Positions 15,635 to 23,121 of a DNA stretch of 33,625 nt are shown here, piece after piece. The DNA is from an uncultured Paraprevotella sp. (lineage in GTDB: Bacteria > Bacteroidota > Bacteroidia > Bacteroidales > Bacteroidaceae). The notes under the pieces were generated by a model that saw nothing but the letters and a program-made list of their open reading frames with translations, was not told where the DNA came from and ran no database searches. Numbering within the stretch: position 1 is the stretch's first letter; each line of letters begins with the position of its first letter. The DNA is taken from positions 1 to 33,625 of the forward strand of contig CALULQ010000074.1 in the NCBI GenBank assembly GCA_944321525.1. Direction: 5' to 3'. A program made the translations under genes and the position numbers.

Positions 15635-17010
15635 TGGATTCACTTGACTTGTGCAACAGCATCAGAATGGAGTTCGAGGGTGCCATTGAAAACAAGATAC
15701 CTTTGGACGTGTTTCCTGCCAAGTTGCAGGACATGGTTCTGGCATTGGCACGGCAAGAGAACTATTCCATTGAGTACACGATGGCATCCCTTATTGCAGC
15801 AGCATCAACGGCTATCGGCAATGCGGTCAACATCCGCATCCGTGGCGGTTGGGTTAGCAGTCCAATCCTTTATATGATACTGGTCGGACGGCCAGGCATG
15901 GGTAAGACACCTCCGCTTGACTTCGCTTTCCGCCCCATTCGTAAACGTGATGCTAAAGTCATTAAGCAATTCAAGATAGATATGGAAAACTACAATTCCA
16001 TACTGGAAAGTCAGAAAGGCAAGAAAGATGAAAGACCATCATTGCCGCCCAAGCCGATTTTGAAGCGGACAATCATTTCGGACTTCACCCCTGAAGCTCT
16101 TATTCGTGCGCTTAACGACAATCCAAGAGGGGTAGCCGTGTATGTGGATGAAATAATGGGAATGTTCAATGCCGTGAACCAATACAACAAGGGGCAACTG
16201 ATAGAACAGCTTTTGACGGCTTTCAGCGGTAAGCCTCTTGATGTGTCAAGATGCAGTATGCCGATACCCATTCACATTGAGCGTCCTTTTATAAACATAG
16301 TCGGCACGATGCAGACAACCCGTGTGCATGAACTGGTGGATAAAGGGTACAAGGACAATGGCTTGCTGGATAGGATAATCTTCGTTTATCCCTCATCCCA
16401 AGAAATATCAGACTGGCAGATTGACGAAGATTCTACCTCTTCATCGTTTGAGAAATATTCTGCCTTGTGGGAAGATGTAATTAACCGTATTTGCGAGATT
16501 TGTTTCATAACAGATGAAAACAATGACTGCGCATTACAAAACGTACTGAACTTTTCTCTAGAGGCTGGTGCCTATTTTACCAACTGGCGCAATGGCCTAA
16601 TCCACAAAGTAAACCAAATCAAAGATGACAATATGGTTGATAGCCGTGTAATGAAGACACCTATAATTGCGGCACGGCTGGCTTTAGTATTCCAGATACT
16701 CCGATGGGCTTGTGGCGAAGTACACAAGGATTTTGTGGATATAGACTCCATTAAATCGGCCATTAGACTAAGTTCTTATTTTGAAGATTGCTATTCCAAT
16801 ATTCAGAAATTCATGTTGATGGAAAGTATAGACCCACAGAAGAAAGGAATGCTTGACAATGTACCTACCGTGTTTTCCACCGCAGAAGCCATCCAAGCAG
16901 GAAAAGAAGTCGGTATGTCGCAAAGGACTGTAATGTATGTATTGAACAAGCTGGAAGCAAGTAAAATACTCAGAAGAATCAAGAGAGGTGAATATGAGAA
17001 ACTGCAATAA
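15634..17010 (+). CDS. DUF3987 primase/helicase-type protein
   Basis: The 458-residue product carries a Walker A motif, VGRPGMGKTPP, near residues 85-95 and a Walker B-like stretch VAVYVDEIMGMF near 170. This is the DUF3987 ATPase family, often found beside toprim/zinc-ribbon primases on mobile elements. The C-terminal 40 residues (MSQRTVMYVLNKLEASKILRRIKRGEYEKL) look like a winged helix. It probably unwinds or primes the element's DNA after excision or transfer. The start overlaps the preceding stop. Its last codons, GAGAAACTGCAATAA, already contain the ACTGCAA word that is repeated in the gap behind it. Confidence 0.85.
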   Translation: MDSLDLCNSIRMEFEGAIENKIPLDVFPAKLQDMVLALARQENYSIEYTMASLIAAASTAIGNAVNIRIRGGWVSSPILYMILVGRPGMGKTPPLDFAFRPIRKRDAKVIKQFKIDMENYNSILESQKGKKDERPSLPPKPILKRTIISDFTPEALIRALNDNPRGVAVYVDEIMGMFNAVNQYNKGQLIEQLLTAFSGKPLDVSRCSMPIPIHIERPFINIVGTMQTTRVHELVDKGYKDNGLLDRIIFVYPSSQEISDWQIDEDSTSSSFEKYSALWEDVINRICEICFITDENNDCALQNVLNFSLEAGAYFTNWRNGLIHKVNQIKDDNMVDSRVMKTPIIAARLALVFQILRWACGEVHKDFVDIDSIKSAIRLSSYFEDCYSNIQKFMLMESIDPQKKGMLDNVPTVFSTAEAIQAGKEVGMSQRTVMYVLNKLEASKILRRIKRGEYEKLQ

Positions 17011-17019
17011 TCCACACTA

Positions 17020-17106
17020 TTTGCAGCTTGCAGTATTTGCAGTTTGCAGTTCAGAGGATATGCGTAACCTGCAAAACTGCAACAACTGCAAACTGCACGA
17101 ACTGCA
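17020..17106. repeat. inverted array of TTTGCAG/CTGCAAA iterons
   Basis: Four words of the type TTTGCAG lie between 17020 and 17049 and four or five of the type CTGCAAA between 17069 and 17106. Inside them a perfect 14-bp inverted repeat is formed by TGCAGTTTGCAGTT (17038-17051) and AACTGCAAACTGCA (17084-17097). The array fills nearly the whole gap between the DUF3987 gene and the toprim gene. It could be a replication origin, a binding site for the neighbouring proteins or an RNA hairpin controlling the next gene. Confidence 0.7.
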
Positions 17107-17116
17107 TTTATAGAAT

Positions 17117-17124
17117 AAGGAGGA
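17117..17124 (+). promoter_or_regulatory. strong ribosome binding site
   Basis: AAGGAGGA lies three bases before ATG 17128. A near-perfect Shine-Dalgarno sequence is uncommon in Bacteroidetes, and it fixes the start of the toprim gene. Confidence 0.6.
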
Positions 17125-17127
17125 ACT

Positions 17128-18132
17128 ATGACTGAATACCGATTTACACTTCAAAAATACAAGAGAGGCTCCAAACTGACTTGCCCTAAATGCGGAAGAA
17201 AGCAATGTTTCGTCAAGTATGTTGATACGGAAGGGCAGATTGTGTTTCCCGATTATGTGGGCAGGTGCGACCATGAACATTCGTGCCAATACCATTATAA
17301 GCCATCTGATTATTTCAAAGATAATCCCGTTGCATTGGAAAAACAGAGGTCGTGGAAGCCACAGGCGAAAATAGCACAGCCAAAGTCGGTAGATTATATT
17401 GACCGTGACATTATGCGCCGCTCGCTTGCCAACTACGAACGTAATCCGTTATTCATCTTTCTTTCGTGTGTATTTGGAGAAGAAGAAACATCCCGGCTGT
17501 TCCAATTATACAGTGTCGGGACATCCAAGAAATGGGGAGGTTCCACTGTGTTCTGACAGATTGACCGACAAGGAAGAGTGCGGGCAGGAAAGATTATGCT
17601 GTATAATCCGGCGACAGGGCATCGGGTGAAAGAACCGAGAAGCTATGTGAGTTGGGTGCATACGGAATTATGGCTTGAACACTTCAACATGAAGCAATGC
17701 TTGTTTGGCGAACATCTGTTGGCCGACTATCCGACAAAAGCTGTAGCTATTGTGGAGAGTGAGAAATCTGCTTTAGTGGCCAGCCACTTCATGCCTGATT
17801 TCGTATGGCTGGCAACCGGAGGAATACACGGCTGTTTCAAGGCAGACACCGTTGGCGTATTAAAGAACCGTGCCGTAATCCTTTGTCCCGATTTAGGTGC
17901 AAAGGAGGCTTGGCTGGAGAAAACTCAATTACTTTCTTCCATTTGCTCAAAGGTGGTTTTCAGCGACAAACTGGAGCAGTGTGCAACGGATGAACAAAGG
18001 GAAAAAGGATTAGACATAGCCGACTTTCTGCTGATGGCGGACACTCCCATGATGACGCTTCAAAAGGTGATAAAGCGATGTCCGAGTTTGCAAACGCTCG
18101 TTGACCAATTTCAGTTAGAGTTAGTTGAATAA
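17128..18132 (+). pseudogene. zinc-ribbon/toprim primase-like gene (DUF6371 type) interrupted by an in-frame TGA
   Basis: Two open stretches, 17128-17556 and 17578-18132, are in the same frame and separated only by a TGA at 17554-17556 (codon 143). Reading through gives TVF-stop-QIDRQGRVRAGKIMLYNP, a continuous domain, and a TGG to TGA change would explain it. The N-terminal part has a zinc ribbon (C19, C22, C47, C53). The second part has a toprim-like core (AVAIVESEKSALVASHF, WLATGGIHG, VILCPDLGAKEAW). As a whole it resembles the DNA-primase-like partner of DUF3987 on Bacteroides elements. In this copy it is either inactivated, split in two polypeptides (the second could start at ATG 17596), or affected by a base error. 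Confidence 0.8.
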
Positions 18133-18141
18133 TAAATAGAA

Positions 18142-18702
18142 ATGAAGATGAAGAAAGACATTTATTATTGTATAGTGCTTTCTGACAGCCAGCTAGATTT
18201 TCTGGCAGGAAGCAAGTACGGTATCGACCGCATGAAGATTTTGAAATGCCTCATTGACGCTGCAACTATCAAGGAAACGAAGTACGAAAAGAAAGGCTTT
18301 GCCATTACCCTGCATATCGGGCAAGCCGCCCTTTCGGAAGTGGAATTGGCCACCCGTTTAGGATATGATAAGAAGACCGTTTCGAGGCTGCTTGACAAAA
18401 TGGCCGTGTTGGGGATTGTCACATCCGAACAGACCAATCGCACGAGCATACACACCATACATTGTGTTTCGGTATGGTATGCGGACAATCAAAAGATACT
18501 CAACCCACATTATGTGAGTGTGAAAGAACGGCACAATCATTTCTGTGAGATTGGTGAAGATGGTAATGGTGAAAACTGCATTGCCGCCGATGTGCCAAAT
18601 GTTGAAAATGTAAAGTCGGACACCGCCACCTGTTGTGACGATGGGCAACCATCTTTATCCCTTATTTCAGATAGTAATGTTCATAACGGAGACGGAGCGT
18701 AA
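18142..18702 (+). CDS. winged-helix protein of the replication/mobilization region
   Basis: The 186-residue product has a winged-helix unit at residues about 55-95, with LSEVELATRLGYDKKTVSRLLDKMAVLGIV showing the recognition helix. The N-terminal part is basic and the last 50 residues are acidic and probably disordered. It starts 9 bases after the toprim gene stop and is cotranscribed with it. It may act as a replication accessory factor or a transcription regulator. I know no specific family name. A 418-base gap follows. Confidence 0.65.
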   Translation: MKMKKDIYYCIVLSDSQLDFLAGSKYGIDRMKILKCLIDAATIKETKYEKKGFAITLHIGQAALSEVELATRLGYDKKTVSRLLDKMAVLGIVTSEQTNRTSIHTIHCVSVWYADNQKILNPHYVSVKERHNHFCEIGEDGNGENCIAADVPNVENVKSDTATCCDDGQPSLSLISDSNVHNGDGA

Positions 18703-19120
18703 ACCTAATGAAACCAAGACCGTTGCGATATGCCGTGTATTGGTTTTCAAAAGATGGCTTTTTACAATGAGAAACATGGCCTGTCACGCTGCATTTCGTG
18801 ACCTTTTGGAAAAGCGTTTGTTTATGGCGGGATTGGGGTTTAGCCTTACAACACTATTGGAGGCAGTTTTTTTTTGGGGGGGGGGAATGAATGTGGCTGA
18901 GTAATTTTGTTTTAGACGTCTATAAAGGCTTCGGACAAACTGTCCACTTTACGGGTTATGGTATATCCAAAGTTCGTGTCAGGACTGTTACAAGAATTGC
19001 CTATGTCACACAAAACCGCTCCGCGCTTCCATGCAACATAAGCCGTTACAGCCGCTCGCAAGCTCGCACCGTGCTGACTAGTTTTATTTTATCGTATCAC
19101 CTTATTATAAATTATTAGAT
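18703..19120. other. non-coding region before the mob genes, candidate oriT
   Basis: No convincing gene is present. The region contains a homopolymer tract of nine T and ten G (18867-18885), the palindrome AGACGTCT (18914-18921), a small hairpin GGACA-AAC-TGTCC (18933-18945) and a GC-rich stretch with GCTCGCAAGCTCGC just before the mob genes. In Bacteroides mobilizable elements the transfer origin usually lies immediately upstream of the accessory mob gene, so this is the best place for oriT. The nick site cannot be read. Confidence 0.45.
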
Positions 19121-19504
19121 ATGACAACAACGGAAGAAAACAAGGACGAAAAGAAAAAGGCTATAAAGCGCACAAAGCGGCTGGAAGCCAGAGTGACCGA
19201 AAAGGAATACGCAAAAGTCGTGGAACTTGCCAATACCTGCGGCTTGACTTTGAGCGACTACATCCGTAAATGCGCCTTGGGTCAGCATCCGAGGCGACGG
19301 CTTACCGACAAAGAGGTGGAAGCCCTTTGCAGTCTTTCCGATGCACGAGGTGAGCTAATGCGAATAGCGGCAGCCGTCAAATCCATACAGGGCAACCATC
19401 GGGCGCAATACTTCGCAGACACCCGTTTCGTGGAACAGTGGATGCGTGCCGCCGTTCCACTTATAGCCCGTTGGAATGAAATTCAGGAATACATCACTCA
19501 ATAA
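19121..19504 (+). CDS. mobilization accessory protein (MobC-like, ribbon-helix-helix)
   Basis: The 127-residue basic protein has a charged N-terminus and a ribbon-helix-helix core (KRLEARVTEKEYAKVVELA, then GLTLSDYIRKCALG), the standard layout of relaxosome accessory proteins. The C-terminal helices (SLSDARGELMRIAAAVKSI) match the MobC/BmgA-type family. It should bind oriT, bend or melt it and recruit the relaxase encoded 12 bases downstream. It may also repress its own promoter. No clear TAnnTTTG box is seen upstream. Confidence 0.85.
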   Translation: MTTTEENKDEKKKAIKRTKRLEARVTEKEYAKVVELANTCGLTLSDYIRKCALGQHPRRRLTDKEVEALCSLSDARGELMRIAAAVKSIQGNHRAQYFADTRFVEQWMRAAVPLIARWNEIQEYITQ

Positions 19505-19516
19505 ATACCCAACCGA

Positions 19517-20725
19517 ATGATAGCAAAAGCGGCCACCATCAGCCACGGCGGAAACGCCGTCCGTTATTCGGTCAACAAGGACAAGGCCGAGATAGTGAAA
19601 GTGAACTTCTTGCCCGATGATATATCGGCTGAAGCCATGTATCAGCGTATGGTACTCAAACAAAAAGAATTTGCCAGTACAATTAACAAGGGCAGACCGC
19701 TCAAACGGAATGTGATAAGGATGGAAATATCCCCAACTAAGGAAGAATCCGTAGGCTGGGCACTGGACGATTGGGTAAGATTGGCAAACGAGTACATCCA
19801 AGTGTTAGACTCCATCAACCTCTCTAAAAAGGTCAAGCGTGCCAGTGCGAAGTCCACCAACGTGAAGAACAGTCAGTATGTGGTCGCACTCCACCATGAT
19901 GCGAAAAGTGGCATACTTCATCTGCACATAGACGTGAACCGTGTGGACATGGACGGAAAGGTCAACGACGACCACTTGATAGCGGAACGGGCTATGTCGG
20001 CTGCGTACATTATCAATGAGCGGCGGGGATGGGTACAGCCGGAAGAGATCTACGAGAAGCGTAGGCAGGAGATAACTGACACTTGCATGGATGTACTCCG
20101 TTCCTTGTCGAATTTCAGTTGGTCAGGCTACGAAGCCGGACTGAAAGCGCATGGCTACGGCATACACTTGCAAGAGGATGACAAGGGGTATGTACGAGGT
20201 TATTCTGTCCTTTCGGGCAACTCCAGTTATAAATCCTCCATTCTCGGTAAAGGACGACACCTCATGCCGTCAAAGATAGAAGCAACATGGGCTATGCTTC
20301 ATGGAGAGCGGAAATCTTCGGTAATTCTAAATGCCGAGCAGAAAATACGGTCAGCTACCGTTTCGACTGAAATGCCACAAACAAACCGTCCGACTCCAGT
20401 TATCAAGCACTACGACATTTCCACGGATGAATACCACCATTACCATGTAGCCATATCGGAAAAAGCGAATGACATCATCCGCAAGGAGTGTTCCGTGCCG
20501 GACGATAATCCCTTTGCGACTATAGAAGCTGTACTGAAAACCGCCTTGCTCCTTTTTGCCGAATACCTTAACGGTGCAACGAGCATGGCGGCATCCAGTG
20601 GCGGCGGAGGTTCTGACATAAGTGGTTGGAGAAAAGATAAAGATGAGGACGAACGTGAATGGGCAAGGCGTTGCGCTCAAATGGCCAACCGACTTTGCAG
20701 ACGCAGACGAGGTTTACACAGATAA
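19517..20725 (+). CDS. relaxase/mobilization nuclease (MobB-like)
   Basis: The 402-residue protein has the relaxase metal-binding cluster HHDAKSGILHLHIDVNRVD, with H126-H127 and H135-x-H137 followed by N141. It is the single-strand DNA endonuclease that nicks at oriT and stays bound to the 5' end during transfer. The catalytic tyrosine should lie in the N-terminal 100 residues, where Y17, Y37 and Y92 are candidates. Together with the RHH protein and the following coiled-coil membrane protein it forms the mob operon. There is no helicase domain and no coupling protein, so transfer depends on a helper. Confidence 0.9.
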   Translation: MIAKAATISHGGNAVRYSVNKDKAEIVKVNFLPDDISAEAMYQRMVLKQKEFASTINKGRPLKRNVIRMEISPTKEESVGWALDDWVRLANEYIQVLDSINLSKKVKRASAKSTNVKNSQYVVALHHDAKSGILHLHIDVNRVDMDGKVNDDHLIAERAMSAAYIINERRGWVQPEEIYEKRRQEITDTCMDVLRSLSNFSWSGYEAGLKAHGYGIHLQEDDKGYVRGYSVLSGNSSYKSSILGKGRHLMPSKIEATWAMLHGERKSSVILNAEQKIRSATVSTEMPQTNRPTPVIKHYDISTDEYHHYHVAISEKANDIIRKECSVPDDNPFATIEAVLKTALLLFAEYLNGATSMAASSGGGGSDISGWRKDKDEDEREWARRCAQMANRLCRRRRGLHR

Positions 20726-20743
20726 TTGTTCCACTCAAAATCA

Positions 20744-21223
20744 ATGAACATGGGAATAGGAAAAGGAAAATCAGACAAGATTGACATTGACGGCCTTATA
20801 GGGTTTACTGACAATGAAAACGAGGCATTGCAGGTAGAACGCAGCCTTACTGAAAAGATAGCGGAACTGAAACAGACGACCGCCGTATTCAATGCCGCTA
20901 TTGACCATTTGGAAAGTATTGTTTCAAATTTCAACTCCTCTGTTCAAAATATGCAGACGAAGAAAATCGGAGCACAAGTACATCCTCAAACCCTAAAATC
21001 TTTGAATAACATTTGCACGAACTTTGTAGTGGAAGTCGGTCGGCAACTTATGGCTCATCGTGACAAACAACTTGAACTGCAAAAGGAACACGAGACACGT
21101 ATAGCTTATATGCTTGAAAAAAGTAAAGGAATATGGCTTTCGGACAAATGGGTGAAAATCCTGTTTGTCTGCTTCCTTTTGTACAATGCCCTTGTCATAT
21201 TCTATGTGCATATCAAGGCATAA
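20744..21223 (+). CDS. coiled-coil protein with C-terminal membrane anchor (mob operon)
   Basis: The product is about 159 residues from the ATG at 20744; a TTG at 20726 is less likely. A long central helix (VERSLTEKIAELKQTTAVFNAAIDHLESI and onward) predicts a coiled coil. One membrane segment, ILFVCFLLYNALVIFYV, closes the protein. It follows the relaxase by 18 bases. Similar small membrane proteins accompany relaxases in Bacteroides mob regions, but their role is unknown to me. It might tether the relaxosome to the helper's pore. The antisense reading of the silent hsdS cassette runs on into the gene without a stop, which I take as chance. Confidence 0.65.
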   Translation: MNMGIGKGKSDKIDIDGLIGFTDNENEALQVERSLTEKIAELKQTTAVFNAAIDHLESIVSNFNSSVQNMQTKKIGAQVHPQTLKSLNNICTNFVVEVGRQLMAHRDKQLELQKEHETRIAYMLEKSKGIWLSDKWVKILFVCFLLYNALVIFYVHIKA

Positions 21224-21243
21224 AAATCCAATACTCCATTCCG

Positions 21244-21259
21244 ATAAATGATAATTTAG
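21244..21259 (+). repeat. shufflon core, site 1
   Basis: ATAAATGATAATTTAG. On the minus strand it codes LNYHL at the end of the silent specificity cassette. The adjacent 45 bases also resemble the flank of site 4. Confidence 0.85.
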
Positions 21260-21841
21260 AGATGCTTGACCGTTCATTAAAAGAGGTAGAAGTTCGTCAC
21301 GCTGCTTAGTCAATCTTGCTATTTCTTTATTGTTTTGATGTATTTGTCTATACATAGGGGAAACTTTCGCAGAGAAAGATTGCATTATTTTGCTAGGTAT
21401 CTTTACATATTGCAGAGAACATAAAGAGTCCATCACTAAACATCTCAATGTGCTGCCCATTGCCGCTTTGTCCGCCTTTCTCTGTATTTCGTTTGAGCGT
21501 AACATTCCATAAAAGAAATCAGTTGGAACATTCTCTTTTGCTCTGAGAGTAAATGACGTTTCGCTAATGTTCCAATTTGTAGGTTCTTCAAGGATATAAA
21601 ATGTGCGTCCAATGGTTCCGATAGCACTGAATATAATATCACCAACTTGTAATTGTGAGCGTGAGTTGATTTTTGACAAAGCTTCATCATCGCATCTGTC
21701 ACAATTATTCCACTCAATAGTCGTACCGACCAAACTGCGAATTGTTACGTAATAATTGTTCCCACTACCAAGAATAAAGTTTTTTCGTGGATTTAAGCCG
21801 TTTGTTATTCGCCCGATATAGTCACCAAGTACACAATTGTT

Positions 21842-21996
21842 CCATCCTTGTGGTATTTCTCGCTTCAACTTCTCATTCCAAACCATCTCACCACCACTTG
21901 ACTTATAAGGCCGTCCGTTCTCATCGGGAAAGTCGAACTGTACAAACCAGTAGTCGTAGAGTTGCTTCGCCATCTTCTCTAAATTATCATTTATCG
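21842..21996 (-). repeat. 155-bp arm of a long inverted repeat
   Basis: This segment and 23657-23811 are inverted copies of the central hsdS region (INDNLEKMAKQLYDYW to IPQGW). The first 34 bases from the core outward are identical, and I count about 13 mismatches in 155, mostly at third codon positions. The tract would support site-specific or homologous inversion. Confidence 0.85.
21979..21994 (-). repeat. shufflon core, site 2
   Basis: On the plus strand it reads CTAAATTATCATTTAT, the reverse complement of site 1. On the minus strand it codes INDNL. It lies 18 bases before the inverted repeat in front of the recombinase gene. Confidence 0.85.
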
Positions 21997-22012
21997 TATT
22001 CGTTTGCAGCCA

Positions 22013-22051
22013 TTTCTATATTATATAGGCATAAACTTTATAATATAGAAA
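22013..22051 (+). repeat. 13-bp inverted repeat abutting the recombinase start codon
   Basis: TTTCTATATTATA (22013-22025) and TATAATATAGAAA (22039-22051) are perfect reverse complements separated by 13 bases. The right arm ends at the base before the ATG at 22052. As DNA it could bind the recombinase or a repressor. As RNA it would hide the ribosome-binding region. Confidence 0.75.
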
Positions 22052-23044
22052 ATGAAAAGAGCAGTTATACACACCGTAGTGGATGGAATGGCACCTGTTT
22101 TATCCAAAGAGCAGCTTAATTTGCTGGAAACAATGCTTGCGCAGACATTAGATAACTATGAAGTTATACCTTCTGTCAGTGAAGAAGAACAACAAGCAAA
22201 AGCCAATGCAGAACTATTGCAGGCGTATCTCTCGGCAAAGAAAATAGAGGGTTGCTCCGAAAAGACAATCAGCTACTACCAATCTACCATTGACACACTC
22301 TTTGCGGCTGTTCACAAGCCCGTGTGCGATGTCACAACCAATGACATTCGCAATTATCTATCTGATTATCAAGAACGACGGAAAGTCAGCCGAGTAACCA
22401 TCGACAATATGCGACGTATCTTTTCATCGTTTTTTGCCTGGCTCGAAGATGAAGATTTCATTGTGAAAAGCCCTGTCAGGCGTATTCATAGGGTGCGCAC
22501 GGAAAGCCTCGTGAAAGAAGTGCTGACAGATGAGAATATGGAGGTGTTGCGCGACAGTTGCCAAGAAATCCGTGACATCGCCATGATTGATTTGCTTGCC
22601 AGCACGGGCATGCGTGTGGGCGAATTGGTCAACCTCAATCGCGAAGATATTGATTTCCATGAACGGCAATGTGTGGTGTTTGGAAAGGGAAATAAGGAAC
22701 GTGAAGTATATTTCAATGCTCGAACCAAAATACACCTACAGAACTATTTGAATAGTCGCACAGATGATAATCCTGCGTTGTTCGTATCGCTTTCTAATCC
22801 CCATTCTCGACTTTCGATTAGTGGTGTGGAAGTGCGTTTGAGAACACTTGGACGCAAAGTAAATATCGCCAAAGTGCATCCTCACAAGTTCCGGCGCACA
22901 TTGGCTACAATGGCCATTGACAAAGGTATGCCTATAGAACAGGTGCAGCGATTGCTCGGTCACGTCAAGATTGACACGACCTTGCACTATGCGATGGTCA
23001 ATCAGAACAATGTAAAGATGGCTCACAGAAAGTATATTGGATAG
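22052..23044 (+). CDS. tyrosine recombinase/DNA invertase of the hsdS shufflon
   Basis: The 330-residue XerD-like protein has an N-terminal SAM-like core-binding domain (residues about 50-140) and the catalytic residues Arg of STGMRVGEL near 188, HPHKFRR near 275, His of LLGHVKI near 300 and Tyr of TTLHYAM near 311. Its position between inverted hsdS parts is typical of the invertases that shuffle specificity genes in Bacteroidales. It is distinct from the element integrase at 12926, being shorter and without the long arm-binding N-terminus. It lies inside the segment that would invert between sites 2 and 3 and would keep its own leader in either orientation. Expression may be controlled through the inverted repeat at its start. 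Confidence 0.9.
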   Translation: MKRAVIHTVVDGMAPVLSKEQLNLLETMLAQTLDNYEVIPSVSEEEQQAKANAELLQAYLSAKKIEGCSEKTISYYQSTIDTLFAAVHKPVCDVTTNDIRNYLSDYQERRKVSRVTIDNMRRIFSSFFAWLEDEDFIVKSPVRRIHRVRTESLVKEVLTDENMEVLRDSCQEIRDIAMIDLLASTGMRVGELVNLNREDIDFHERQCVVFGKGNKEREVYFNARTKIHLQNYLNSRTDDNPALFVSLSNPHSRLSISGVEVRLRTLGRKVNIAKVHPHKFRRTLATMAIDKGMPIEQVQRLLGHVKIDTTLHYAMVNQNNVKMAHRKYIG

Positions 23045-23096
23045 CATTATACACGCCTTTCTCTTGGCTTTATCACATATTTTCAAGCAAAAAGAG

Positions 23097-23119
23097 TATC
23101 TTTGCAACAAAATTGTTGC
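23097..23119 (+). promoter_or_regulatory. promoter -7 box and leader hairpin of the plus-strand hsdS
   Basis: TATCTTTG at 23097-23104 fits the TAnnTTTG element. It is immediately followed by GCAACAA-AA-TTGTTGC (23104-23119), a perfect 7-bp stem ending two bases before the ATG at 23122. No clean -33 box is seen. The plus-strand specificity gene therefore seems able to be transcribed independently of the restriction operon. Confidence 0.55.
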
Positions 23120-23121
23120 TA

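Larger units (their letters stand above)
21244..21994 (-). pseudogene. hsdS: silent C-terminal half of hsdS (storage cassette)
   Basis: On the minus strand the coding starts at site 2 with INDNLEKMAKQLYDYWFVQF, continues with a second target-recognition domain (residues from IPQGWNNCVLGDYIGRITNG to the MDSLCSLQYVKIPSKI region) and ends RDELLPLLMNGQASLNYHL at site 1. It has no N-terminal target-recognition domain and no start region. Only a short relic (LQTNT) precedes INDNL before the sequence becomes the recombinase leader. An ATG at 21973 exists inside the conserved helix but would give a protein lacking half the subunit. It is therefore a reservoir of an alternative TRD2 that becomes expressible after inversion. 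The frame runs past site 1 without a stop until 20993. Confidence 0.85.

Noticed and set aside
17020..17106. CRISPR-like array
   Set aside because: The repeated words are only 7 bases, face in opposite directions and have no regular unique spacers. No cas genes are present.
18635..18904. 89-codon open frame across the T/G tract
   Set aside because: It overlaps the end of the winged-helix gene out of frame, includes the homopolymer as FFWGGG and shows no coding character.
20993..21243. Extension of the silent hsdS cassette into a longer minus-strand protein
   Set aside because: The reading past LNYHLSEW is antisense to the membrane-anchored mob protein and lacks family similarity. Only the part between sites 1 and 2 is treated as real.
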